Shown here: positions 9,757-20,400 of the stretch, piece after piece | Position numbering within the stretch: position 1 is the first letter of the stretch | Layout: every line of letters starts with the position of its first letter | Source: Selaginella moellendorffii | Taxonomy: Eukaryota > Streptophyta > Lycopodiopsida > Selaginellales > Selaginellaceae | Length of the DNA stretch: 30,556 nt | Reading direction: 5' to 3' | Assembly: GCF_000143415.4 (NCBI RefSeq) | Contig: NW_003314267.1 | Coordinates: 934,055 to 964,610, forward strand | The notes under the pieces: generated by a model | Databases searched by the model: none | What the model was told of the DNA's origin: nothing | What the model saw: the letters and a program-made list of their open reading frames with translations, nothing else | Translations under genes and position numbers: made by a program

Positions 9757-10740
9757 TTTTCTTCCCCCAAGAACCCTCTCCCACAAATCTCTAGGGTTCT
9801 CCCTGGCACACCAGACAAAGCACCAAGCTCTGGACGGACAATGGGGCAATTTGCCCGATCCCAGCAAATGCCCTAAGGGGATTAAAAAAAACCCGATCAC
9901 GCCAGTGCCAGGTGTGAACACGTCCACGATAGTGTCTGGGCCGGACGCCAATGAAAGACGCCTGCTGCTGGTCTGAAGAGGGAGAGCGCGGAAGAGAACC
10001 ATGCCGATGCCGTGGAGCAAACGGGAGCGTTGGATCTCGACGCGGGAGATTGCACGAGAACGAATGGACAAGGGAGAGGGCAGGCGTGGGCTGATGCCGG
10101 TCGTTGGATGCGACACATCGGGGCCGTCGGGTGTGGAGGATATTTGGGCCTGGGACACGCGTCAGCCGGTGAGAGGCAGCGTGCGAGAGGGCCCGGTTCC
10201 CCAGGCCCCGACACCGCATTATCTCGCGACGCACACATACACACACAAATATCGTACGGTAAATTTTGGCAACAAAAGAAAAATGGTTTATAAAGTATAA
10301 AAATGCGAAACAGAAATTCAGAAATGCATGTGTCTGGAAATAAATAAAGGTTTTTTAAGCTGGCGGGAAATTGTTTTTCTACAATGGAATGTTGTGTTGG
10401 AGCGGGCGATGGTGGGGTGTGGGCCGCCACCGCGAGCGTACACGCGTCATGCAGGCCACTCCCGGCCGTACAGTTATCCCCCGCATATTATTTTAGGGTT
10501 CTTCCGTGGCTCCGGAGAATGCAGGTGAAGGCTTTGAATTTTGGTCTACTTCCCATCTTCACATTGACTTCCAGGTCGTGAAATAGATTTTCTTCCAGCT
10601 GAATCTCAAAGGACGGTTGCCTGTAACCCCAAGGCAATAAGAAACAAAAGACCAGAGAATTCATCCTTGAAGAGCCTCGTCTCGGGTGAAGGCTAAGTAA
10701 AAGCAAGCTTTGACAATAAAGAGTCTATTTCACTAGATTC

Positions 10741-12956
10741 AACGTGCACGCGTTAAAATGTTTTGTAGCTCAGCTGGCCAGGTGAGTTGGATTGCTCCAA
10801 GATACCAGTCGTGTTTTACGGGTCTCAAGGTTGTGACATCAGGTGGAAAAACCACATTTTTTTCAAGGAACGCAAAGCTTTCCTTGAAAGATAGGCAAGT
10901 TTGTGCCTTTACAAATTACAAAAGAAAAGGAAAGAAAAACTATTAGGAGAGTCTGCTACTTCCTTTTGAGAGGTTTTCTCCATTTGGATGGCTTATATTG
11001 TAATAATTTGTCTGATTTTGATAGTATTGTTTGAATTTTGGCTATCACCGCCAAGCTTTTTTACAAAGGATTACTCTGACTTGGCAGTTCTTGCCGAGTA
11101 TACGATCCTCTAACAATAGTAGCAGCAGCACAAGGGGCACCTAGGGCCTGCAGCATAGTTGTGCAATATAGTAGCTTATAGCACACAACGTTCTTCGCAA
11201 ATGCTTTGCTAGGATCCACGATCATTGCAGGGCATGTCGGGGTGTGCAGGAGGTTGCCGCGCTGCCATTATAAACATTTTCTGTTGATTTTGGTCTATGG
11301 CTCCACTGCCGATCCAAGCAGAATGATCTGCGGATTCTTCCTGGAGTCGTGGTGACTGTCAAACTAGCCTTCTTTCTGTTGTGCACACAAAACAAAAGAA
11401 TGAAATATTGTTTAAGATGTTCTAATATTGTAATTTTGATTATTTATAGCGTCAATTAAAAATAAAATTTCAACCATTATATATTTTGCTATAGCTATAT
11501 GATAATAACATTACTTGTATTAAATTTTAGTTATATTACATATTACCCTACTATAATTTTTAAAGGTAATAATAAGAAAATAATCTTTACACTTTTAAAA
11601 AAGTAAAAAAATGTTATTTAGTTAGTTTCTTGAAACTATGAATTGTTTTTTGATAAACACATTTTCTATTGGCCCAATCATATTGATTTCTTTATGTTTT
11701 CACTAACAAATTGCATCCTCAATTATAAAAAACTTGAAGCTATGTATCAAAATATATTAAAATATGATAATAAATAAACATTAATTTAATTATAGAAAAA
11801 TTATTTTAATTTATAAAAATATATAAATTAATATATTATTAATTAAATATAGTCTTTAATATTAAAATAATTAAATAGTCTTCCCAATGTCAATAAAATG
11901 AATATTTTAGAACTCTAAGGTAAAAGTTAAATTCTATAAATAAAACTTTATTATAGTGATTATATTTATAAAATTTATCCTCACTATATTATAGATTCTC
12001 TCTTTGAATCATTAAGCAATAGTTGCAATCTGGAGTAAATAATTGTATAACAATCAAACTTGGTGTGGTGAGTTTCATTATCAGCTTGAACTAAATATCC
12101 ATCTCTTTTAAGAATAAATTATTATTTTTATATATAATAATTTATTATAAAATATTACAAATAAAATTATATTGTGAAAAATCTGTGATAATATATTAGA
12201 TGGATTAGATGGCAGATTAAAGGATTAACTAAAAAGCAGTTCACCAAACACTTGAGGCGCTTATTTCTTTTTTAGATCTAAATCTATATTAACTTTTAGG
12301 CAAATTTAGATTTCTAACTATCAATTTGATTAAATTTATTCTTTCTTTTGATCTTCATTGCAATCTTATCTTCTGCTATGCCATGCTATCATCAATTAAG
12401 GAATATATCATTTAAGCTTGTTAATACTACTCTATTGGATTGAGATTTTGATGTTGTGGGGTGCAATTATATTAGACTTACACCTATTTAATGTGGTGTT
12501 GCCTCCAGCTTTCATTATACAACTTATCATAATCTTGGTGTTCTACCATTTTCCATTGATGTGGGGTGGTTGTGATATTAATTGACAAGTTATAGATGAT
12601 GTAGTCTAGTTTTTGGAGAATGTTTAAAGATCAAGTTTATATGATAATGATGTTTACATGCCCAAATAGTTTTTGGATGAGGAACTTGATTATTATGCAA
12701 ATAATTTTGGAGAAGAGTTAAAAATTTCATAGAATAGGCCCTTGTCCACATAAAAGTCTCTTAGAAGTGCTTGTCCACCACGTTGTCAGGAAGGTTTGCA
12801 ACTCTTTCAACTCCAAGCTATTCCTTAGGTTTCCTATCGTGAACACCACTAGATTGCCCAATTTCAGGGATTTGTGTTGGTGATGGTGGCAGTGGTGGCG
12901 GGGGCAAAGGCAATAGTGGCACTGGTGGTGGCAATGGTGGTGGTGGCGGTGGCGAT
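10741..12956. other. Gene-island edge passing into AT-rich repeat DNA
   Basis: No gene is recognised. Until about 11390 the sequence is mixed. After that it is strongly AT-rich with many A/T runs and no long open frame. From about 12727 the minus strand shows a short proline-rich frame leading into a GGT/GGC-rich tract (12874-12956) that ends at the assembly gap. The proline-rich frame could be retroelement gag remains or just the repeat read in frame. Confidence 0.5.
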
Positions 12957-13056
12957 NNNNNNNNNNNNNNNNNNNNNNNNNNNNNNNNNNNNNNNNNNNN
13001 NNNNNNNNNNNNNNNNNNNNNNNNNNNNNNNNNNNNNNNNNNNNNNNNNNNNNNNN
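12957..13056. other. Assembly gap of 100 N
   Basis: Exactly 100 N. The left edge is a GGT/GGC-rich low-complexity tract, which probably caused the break. The round size suggests a placeholder, so real distance across it is unknown. Confidence 0.98.
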
Positions 13057-13186
13057 CAAACACTAGAGTAAAGCACTACAAAAAACTTTGCCCACCAAAA
13101 ACAAATTGCAATATCCACCAATGTGAGTATCAAGATATAGGAATAGATATATCAATTATGATTTAAACTCTTATTTATATACAAAA

Positions 13187-13283
<97 letters not shown>

Positions 13284-13929
13284 TGTATGTATGTGTATAT
13301 GTATATGTGTGTATATATGTATAGATATGTATGTATGTATTACCCTATTTAAGTAATATGCTAATTATAATACTACAGCATATGGACTATTCATTTGGGA
13401 ATAAATATGGTCTATCCATTCTTGTATATAAGCAAAGGTCTAAACCCCAAATGATATATTTATTCCTATATCTTGAGCATTTATATCTTATAAATATTTT
13501 TTTAAATAATTTAATTATATTTTAAGTTAATTTAAACTTAAATATATGGTATAAACTCATAGTTTAAAGATAGTTTTATGATTTTAATGTTTTTTAAAAA
13601 TTATCCAAAAAATTAATGATAGTGACAAAAGAAAATATTTAAATGCATCTATGAGTGTATGGCATTTGCACCTCACACATCTAATTAAAATCTATATACT
13701 ATCTTGAGCACTATAAAAGTTTATACTTGATAGGTGTAAAATAAGTAGTATAAGGTGAATCTTTTTCTTACTCTAAATTAAATTAATGTATTATTTTTAT
13801 TATTTAATTAGTTTTAGAATTTTAAGCATAAGTGAGTGTGTTTAATAAGTACAGAAATTCTTATATCAAGTAATCATGCATTTAAAACTATGAAAATTAA
13901 AAAATAAAATAAATTTTAGTAATTCACAT
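13057..13929. other. AT-rich DNA with microsatellites, no gene
   Basis: Apart from the TA/TATG tract this stretch is plain AT-rich DNA with one short open frame (13331-13525) of no recognisable family. Confidence 0.6.
13189..13292. repeat. Compound (TA)n-(TATG)n microsatellite
   Basis: About 33 TA units run straight into about ten TATG units, followed by imperfect TATATG/TGTA units to about 13340. Confidence 0.95.
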
Positions 13930-14096
13930 TGTGAGTGTATGGAATATTAAAAGGGAATACAAAAAATGTGAATATCAATTAGCCTAAAAACTTTAGTTTA
14001 TATACAAAAGTAAGTGGTCCAGATTAAAACCAATCTAACAGTGCTATTACATTAATTTTAGTATATGGCATTATAATTGTATATTTGGATCTCACA
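13930..14096 (-). repeat. LTR of copy C (3' LTR, 167 bp)
   Basis: TGTGAG...CTCACA termini on the minus strand; the interior shares the CTGGACCACTT and GTATATAA blocks of the copy A LTR. The adjoining interior has the purine-rich GAGGAAGGGATGA expected of a polypurine tract. Confidence 0.8.
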
Positions 14097-15609
14097 TCAT
14101 CCCTTCCTCTTAGAAGGAGTGAAGACAGTCAAGGTTCTCTAGTGGATGGGCTAGGATTTAAATGAATATTAGAAGGAGGTATTAGTGGCTCTGTAAATAG
14201 TATTAGTTGTTCTTAATCCTTTTGTATGAAGTGTTTCAATTGTTTTATATGCACAATTTTTGGAGGATTGACATATTGGATGTTATGCCAAACCTTATAA
14301 ACTTGTAGTCTAACTTATTGTAACACTTGATATAGTCCTTTCCACTGAGCAAGGAGCTCCTTAAACAAACTATATAAACTATATACCATAAACAAACTAT
14401 ATACCATAAGATTAGAAAAACTAATTAACATTAAGTCATCCATTTTGTTCTCTGTAAATGGATAATGATAGGACTTATAGCACCATTATTGTCCCATTTT
14501 ATGCAACCCAAATGTTCAGCTTATTTGAACAAGTGGAAGAATGTTTGTTAAATACTAATCCAAAAATCTAACATACACAACTTATGGTAAATGTCAATGT
14601 AAACTCAACTTTATTAGCAATATCAGGTCATGATTATATAGGAGTTTATATGGTGAAACATCAATAGAATTTTATACTCTTGTAATATACACATATCGAA
14701 GAGATGGCAAATAACCATCTTAATTTGAATATTGAAAATTCATGTACTTTACGATCATCCCTTTGAAAGTCTAAACAAACTATTCCAGTAAACCATCTAT
14801 GTATGGAGGATAAATTCTCATGAAAGTGTTGCATATTATTGATAGTTGATGCATAAATGAACATTCCTATTAAGCTTTGTGATAAAATGAGGTTCACATA
14901 CCTAAGGACTTTATGACTTTCAGATACTATGCTATCCAAAACATTCTCAAGTGTTACTCATAACATTCCCAACTTGATCCACTTCGACATATTTGGCTCT
15001 GCATGAAGCAAGATTCTTTAAAAGTAAATATAAAATTGCATCAATGACTATGATAGCTTTTGATAAAGGCAATGCAATTGTTGGAAAACATTATTATAAT
15101 TATTAGTATGCCCAAATTCGTGCTTGAAAAAATTCGATAGAATGCTCCAATCTGTACGATTTACTGCACTTAAACTATTATATCATTGCAATATGGTCCC
15201 TTAGAAACACATAGGAAACTCATACAAACACCAAGTATCATCTCAAGAATAATAGGTAGCAATCACTATAAAGTGATCGAACTAATAGTACATATCATCC
15301 TTAGGATTCCCATTGAATAACTTTAGCTAAACACAAGGATTGTCAATAAAAGTAGAAAGAATTGTACCATATGCCAAGAATAACACCATCAACTAAGTTT
15401 AATTGTTCAACTACAACTGCATAATATCAAGAAATTACATTAACTATTACTCTAGAGTTAAAAGAGGAGGAGGTTGTCGCTTTGCCATGAAGATAAATAA
15501 AAAGAAGAAAAAGCATTAAAAAAAATTAAAAAAATTTAAAAAACTATAAAGAAAGTGAGATTTAAATAATGCAAAAGTTAAATCTAAACCAAAATCTTAA
15601 TCCATCAAT

Positions 15610-15725
15610 ATGAGTGCATGGAATATGGAAAAGAAATATAGAAATGTGTATAACAATTAACCCAAAAACCCTAGTGAATGATCATTAATATATAGTATTG
15701 TAATTGTACACTTGCCAATTTGTGT
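15610..15725 (-). repeat. Truncated LTR of copy C (5' LTR)
   Basis: The minus strand reads CTAGGGTTTTTGGGTTAATT and TTTTCCATATTCCATGCACTCAT, as in the copy A LTR. About 45 bp from the LTR middle is missing. Confidence 0.65.
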
Positions 15726-15925
15726 AGTGACATTTTGGAGAAGTTTAACACTATTAACATGAAAAAACCAGATGGCATTATATGTAATTCAGTTTTCTTC
15801 AAGGACTCAAGATATTGTTCATATCATTTAGAAAATAAACTACAAGAAAAACTAAAGCTACAAAAATGCTGCTTATCATTGGACTTTTTCTTTAGTACCA
15901 TTTACCATTTCTGATTACTTTGATA

Positions 15926-15935
15926 TGAGAGAGAG

Positions 15936-15973
<38 letters not shown>
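15926..15973. repeat. (GA)n microsatellite
   Basis: More than 20 GA units with a single GC interruption. It lies just outside copy C, at the change from AT-rich to mixed composition. Confidence 0.95.
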
Positions 15974-15975
<2 letters not shown>

Positions 15976-17246
15976 TCCAGTGATGAAGGGTGAATGGACT
16001 CTAGGGTCTCCTGTGTTTTTCTTTTGTTTTCTAAAAACAATGCATAGATTATTTTTTCTTAATCTTTTAATCATCTGAGTGGTGGTGTTGTTCACCTATG
16101 AAACAATGTCAAATCAATCCCCTCTCACCGACGTGCCACGGTGGCTAATAGACGAAATGGATTCCATCGATCGCGGGCCAGAAACAGAGAAGGAAAGCCC
16201 TTGGTTGGCTCGCTGGTCCCAGTCTTTGGTGACGCTGATTGATTGACACGGACCAGTTGCATGCATGGGTGCTTGACAAGGAGAGGTCAGTGTTGCTCTT
16301 GTCAATTGTTGGTGTTGTTGGCCCATGGGACCCCAAAGCGATCTTGATGTAGCAACGCAGCCCAGTCATATGCACTTTGGAGCTGCAACATGGCTGGTGC
16401 ACAGACAACATGCAGTTGCTCGAAAAGAATACAGCACATCGCCGTGCGTTCGTGTTCACGATTTTCGTCCCCTGTGCAATTCCGGCCCTTGTTGGACTCC
16501 TCCTAAAAGGCTTGAATTCTTGCATTCATCAGTCAGTAGTCTTATAATGCTTGACATTGGGTACCACAAGACTATCAAAACAACATATTCATAGGGCACA
16601 CAAATATGCCACTCCCATTTGGCAAACAATTGAGCAGGGCAATGCTTTCCCCACTTCCCACATCTTCCTTTTTTCCAAGGTGGCCCATGTGTGCCTCTTG
16701 ATGTCACATAAAAACAACCCCTCCACAATGTACATGAAATTTAAAGTTGGGAAAGAATCAATCCACCCACGCAGCCAATCAGGATGTACGTACACACAGG
16801 ATCAAGTTACGTAATTCACCTGAAGATCAGGCATAATTTACATACACCTTTTAAGATTTCTGATACTTGCCAAATTTTTCCATCAATGTTTAACTACATC
16901 CATGTGAACTGCGAATTCCGCTGCCTGCTTCATCCCTTTTTTTGTCTTTTGGAGGCTGCAGCATTCATCGTGTACTTGTCTTATACGCAAGGCCCGTATA
17001 AGCTCACAGCCGCGTAGGAATTTATGAGAGCGTGCTCTGCCTGCGCATGCAGCTGTGAAGATCACGCACGACCGCGGGACGAGACGATTCTCGCTCGCCT
17101 TCGCTCGAGTTCTCGTCCGAAAGTAGCCAGCGACTGGTTTCCTTTTGTGTGAGATGATATAAAAGAGAGGCGGAAAGGAGAGACTCTAGAACGAATCGAT
17201 CGTCGCCAATCCACCACCCTCGTTGCTAAACCCCACAGTGAGCGAG
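15974..17246. other. Non-coding region 3' of the bHLH gene
   Basis: Mixed composition. Short open frames on both strands have no recognisable domain and overlap one another. This is downstream of the minus-strand bHLH gene and upstream of the plus-strand TATA-like box at 17158. Confidence 0.5.
17158..17165 (+). promoter_or_regulatory. TATA-like box facing the 3' end of the bHLH gene
   Basis: TATAAAAG on the plus strand in GC-rich surroundings, opposite in direction to the bHLH gene. A transcript starting about 30 bp on would run antisense through the bHLH coding region. A 55-codon ATG frame (17247-17414) follows but is probably just the antisense shadow. Confidence 0.35.
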
Positions 17247-17253
17247 ATGGTCT

Positions 17254-17850
17254 CTAATTTGCTCGTGGCTGCTGCTGGCTCTCGATCGCCGCCGCCACCG
17301 ATTGTAGCACGCCCACCTGGAACCGCAAGAACATCATGTAGTCGGCGGCCTCGCCTAGGAGGACCGAGCAATTCATGTCGTGTCCGCCGGGAACTAGTCC
17401 CTGCAATGCCTTGACACGAGATTGGATCGTCTGCTCGTCGTCCCTGCTGGATCGTCGCTGCTGCTGGGATTGCATGATCCTGCGCTTCAATCGTCCCTGG
17501 CATCGGCTGGCACGAACCTGGCGCGCCGCGGCCTTGAGAATACTGCGATGCCTCAGCCGCCGGCAAATCTTTCGCTTGGACGAGCGCGCGACCCGCAGCA
17601 GCGCTGGAAATCTCCGGCCCGAGGAGGAGAGATTCGACCCGGCGGCGGCGGCGGCTGGATCTTGTTGCTGGAGCTGATCGCCCAGCGCGGCGCTCCACCC
17701 CGCGCCGCTGCCAGTGATGGCAAGCGATCCGTCGGCCAGATTCTTGATCGCCTTCCCCCGCTCCTTGACGCTCAGATCAGCGTTCCTCATCATGGTGCCT
17801 AGCGGCGGCAAGAGGTGGCTCTTGAGCAATTCGATGTAGTAGTCGTCCAT
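17254..17850 (-). CDS. Atypical bHLH (IBH1/UPBEAT1/PAR1-like) regulator
   Basis: The single-exon frame encodes 198 aa from the ATG at 17850 (MDDYYIELLK). The frame is open further upstream but only to a GTG, so I take the ATG. Residues about 141-184 form the helix-loop-helix: TIQSRVKALQGLVPGG, a short loop, then LLGEAADYMMFLRFQVGVLQ. The LVPGG loop start and the second helix are typical of plant atypical bHLH proteins such as IBH1, UPBEAT1 and PAR1. The segment before helix 1 has basic residues (RRIMQSQQQRRSSRDDEQ) but lacks the His-Glu-Arg pattern needed for E-box binding. It may therefore act by dimerising with and blocking other factors in the nucleus. A basic stretch at about 79-122 (SGRR...SSKRKICRRLRHR) may be a nuclear signal. 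Assignment to one subgroup is uncertain. Confidence 0.82.
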   Translation of the reverse strand: MDDYYIELLKSHLLPPLGTMMRNADLSVKERGKAIKNLADGSLAITGSGAGWSAALGDQLQQQDPAAAAAGSNLSSSGRRFPALLRVARSSKRKICRRLRHRSILKAAARQVRASRCQGRLKRRIMQSQQQRRSSRDDEQTIQSRVKALQGLVPGGHDMNCSVLLGEAADYMMFLRFQVGVLQSVAAAIESQQQPRAN

Positions 17851-20400
17851 GGGAGAGGGTAGGAGTCCCTCCACGCGACCGGAAGGAAAGGAACTCGGAC
17901 AGAGATCTCGCCGCGATCTTCAAGAACTACGACAGAGATTGCCCCGACGATCGGAGATTTCGAGAGAGCAGCAAAGATTTCGGCGCGATCAAGGGACGAA
18001 TCGCAGCGGCAAATCGCGAGAAGCCGATATGATCGTCTCGAATTCGCGGAGACCAACCGTGATTCGCGAGAGATTTCGGCAGCGCAATCGATCAAGAAAT
18101 CTATAGAACCTCCATTCGCGCCCTGTGACGATCGATCGAGCCGCGCCTCCCTCCAATTCGATCGACCGAGAAAATGTGATACTGGGAAAGAACCCTCAAA
18201 TTTAAAGAAACCCCGGGGTTCGTCCCTCAAACGGCAGCACGGCGCATCGTGGCCGTCCAATGCGCAATCCAGCGGCCGCAATCGCGCCACGTCACTGTGG
18301 CCCAAAAGAAAGTGTCCAAGATGGGCCTCTGGGCCCATCCCGCGCTTTGCGGCACGCACATGGCTGCACATGATTGCATATGCGGGGCTGGCCATGGGGT
18401 GGTGGCCACTGGCCATAATTTGGCCCGGCCACATTCGATAGTGGCCCGCCGTTCACATGGCACGGCGTTGAAAACGGGCAACGCCAAAATAACTGGCCAC
18501 CCCACGGTACGGCCCGTGACGGTTGCCGACGTGGAGAGTAATGGCCACCTCTCCTCCAATCATGGTCACGGATATGGGCCCAGCCAAGGCCCACGGCCCA
18601 ATTATGAGCGCGTAAGAACGACGTAATGCAGGGACCACTAGCATGGAAATATTTTATAATGGTTTTCGATCAAACCATTTTTCAATCGTATCGGCTCGTA
18701 CCGAAGCCCCTAAATCTTACACACATCGCGTGCTGGGCGGAGGGAAAGCATCTTTGCATTTTCTATGGTAGAAGGATTCCTTGTGAATACAGTTGAGATG
18801 CTCTTTCTAGCGAAAGGTGGTGGCGAAGACGTCACCCAAAGCCTTTGATTGACATGACAAAGCGCAAGCGCACAATTCTTAAAATTTAAATAGTGGTCTT
18901 AAGCACCGAGAAAGAACCAACCCCCACTACATGGAGGGGACAAGGCCGTACGCGACCACCACCCATGTGCGCCAATCCAATGGCCATTATTGGACTTGTA
19001 GAGTATACGTACTTGGCGGCATATACTTTATCAATATTCTTCGTAGTTTGTAGCCCGTCAAAGGTGAAGGTCAATGCCCCCTTCCACTGGTGCTGGTGAA
19101 CAGCCCTACAACGCATTGTTTAAACCCCTCTTATTAGACAAATAACAGTGACGGTTTAGCTTTAAGCTGGATTCTGGAAGGAATGTACTCGTCACGCACA
19201 GGTCATCCCTCGACTTGAGCAAACAAAACATTCGGCGCTTGGATGGATCTTATCGATCGTAATCCTCGCGAGTAAACAAAGACCTCTATGGAATGGACCA
19301 CTCACCTGGAAGCTCTTGGATTCTTCTCTCTGGCGCCCCCCATTTATTTACTCCTGTTGTTACATTCCTTCCCCCTTCTCCTCCCTTCTTCCAGCTTAAG
19401 AATAGAAAAAGTCATGAAAACGAGGAGGGGTTGCAATGACGAAAAAAAGTATTGTTTACGTGATTACCTCACTTTTAAACAGTATTAAGATTTCTAAGTG
19501 GGAGCTCACCCCCGTTGGCTACTATCCTGTTGCGGTGAATTTGTCTTGGTTTTCCTGCACGAACTGCAGGCCAGTGCGCAGGTTGGGCTTGAATCTACCC
19601 ACTGCGTGCGGCCGGTGGCCTGCTTCTGCAATCTGCAATCTGCACACTGTTCTGCAATCCGCAGTGCAGCGAGGGCGCTGCAGATCTCAGCATCAAGGCG
19701 CAGTGTACGAGCTCTGATTTGTAAATTGCGACCGAGGAAAAGAAACTCTTGTCTGCTTCCTCGAGCAAACCGCATGTCAAGATCCAAACCACACAAATAT
19801 GTATAAACAAGTTGTCATTCATACCCGTTTTATCTCTGGAGCCACTGTTGAAACAAAGACGAGCCCGTCGGAAAGAAGATAAAGAAAGCTTAGAAATTGT
19901 GAGTTCTTACTATCCATGGACATGTGTCACGGACACTTCAAAACTTCTCTGTAAAGCCGTACGGAGAGAGCTTCGTCACTACGTCACATCGTCATACGCA
20001 AGACTTCGACCTATTTTTACGCTCAAACAAGTCGGCCGTGAGCAGAGATCGTACCTCCTCTCGTTCGTCATGCACTTTGAAAGTTGCCCATGAATTCGTG
20101 TAGATGCGGCGCATGACTGACGCCTCCAACGACGCAGCACAGCGTGGGTTCCACAAGCTCTCCTTCCAAATGCTGCGGAATCTCTAAGCCTTAGGCTCCA
20201 ATCGCAGTAGGAATGAAAAAGAAAAAACTCTCTTTCTTTGTTCATAAGAAGTTGAGCGCTGGATTCTCAGGCTGATTTCCCACACCAGGGTTCAGTATTT
20301 GCAAAATGTACACGGCGAGAATAAAAAGGTGATAGACTTACTGTGCATACATGTGGCGAAGCCTTCAACGTGCATCGGTAGTAGATAATAGGCCTATTTA
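17851..20400. other. bHLH upstream region and intergenic DNA
   Basis: No further gene is supported. The first 400 bp on the minus strand would be bHLH leader/promoter and include a TTTAAATT near 18205. Then comes the GGCC-dense block at 18251-18598. Around 19560-19690 there is a TGCA-rich stretch with small inverted repeats, and 19974-20000 has TACGTCAC/TCGTCAT elements that look like bZIP sites. Open frames here overlap on both strands and look incidental. Confidence 0.5.
18251..18598. promoter_or_regulatory. GGCC-dense block with TGGGCC/GGCCCA (site II-like) motifs
   Basis: By eye I count 17 GGCC tetramers in 348 bp, including about six TGGGCC or GGCCCA hexamers of the plant site II type, bound by TCP factors in known promoters. 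The block is 0.4-0.75 kb upstream of the bHLH ATG, and no gene overlaps it. Confidence 0.5.

Larger units (their letters stand above)
8771..10740. other. Dof 5' leader/promoter-like region
   Basis: No gene is supported. On the minus strand this is upstream of the Dof ATG. It contains a CT/GA microsatellite (8867-8888), a second GA tract (about 9650-9661), a telo-box-like AACCCTAG (minus, 9798-9791) and a 15-codon ATG frame (9756-9709). The composition is GC-rich to about 10500, then falls. Several open frames on both strands lack any recognisable domain. A long, possibly spliced Dof leader or an unrelated promoter are both possible. Confidence 0.5.
13930..15725 (-). mobile_element. Deleted Ty3/gypsy-type LTR element, copy C
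   Basis: On the minus strand the order is truncated 5' LTR (about 15725-15610), leader (15600-15470), degraded interior, then 3' LTR (14096-13930). The 3' LTR starts TGTGAG and ends CTCACA, like copies A and B. The leader matches copy A around its GGGATTTTAGTTTAGAT and TTCATCTTCATGGCA stretches. Sequence just before the 3' LTR (14160-14097) matches the end of pol and the purine-rich tract of copy A. The interior is only about 1.4 kb, with stops throughout, so most of gag-pol is lost or beyond recognition. Confidence 0.75.

Noticed and set aside
9709-10430. Overlapping minus-strand frames of 149-177 codons
   Set aside because: Three competing frames in GC-rich DNA; proline/serine-rich with no family resemblance.
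10766-10850. tRNA gene or SINE suggested by TAGCTCAGCTGG (A-box-like)
   Set aside because: The D-arm can pair, but no anticodon stem or B box is present at the right distance.
12727-13133. Open frames spanning the N gap
   Set aside because: The N run supplies unknown residues; the rest is low-complexity proline/alanine/histidine readings of GGT repeats.
17799-18434. 211-codon minus-strand frame upstream of the bHLH gene
   Set aside because: It overlaps the bHLH start in another frame and has no domain. The bHLH frame shows clear HLH similarity instead.
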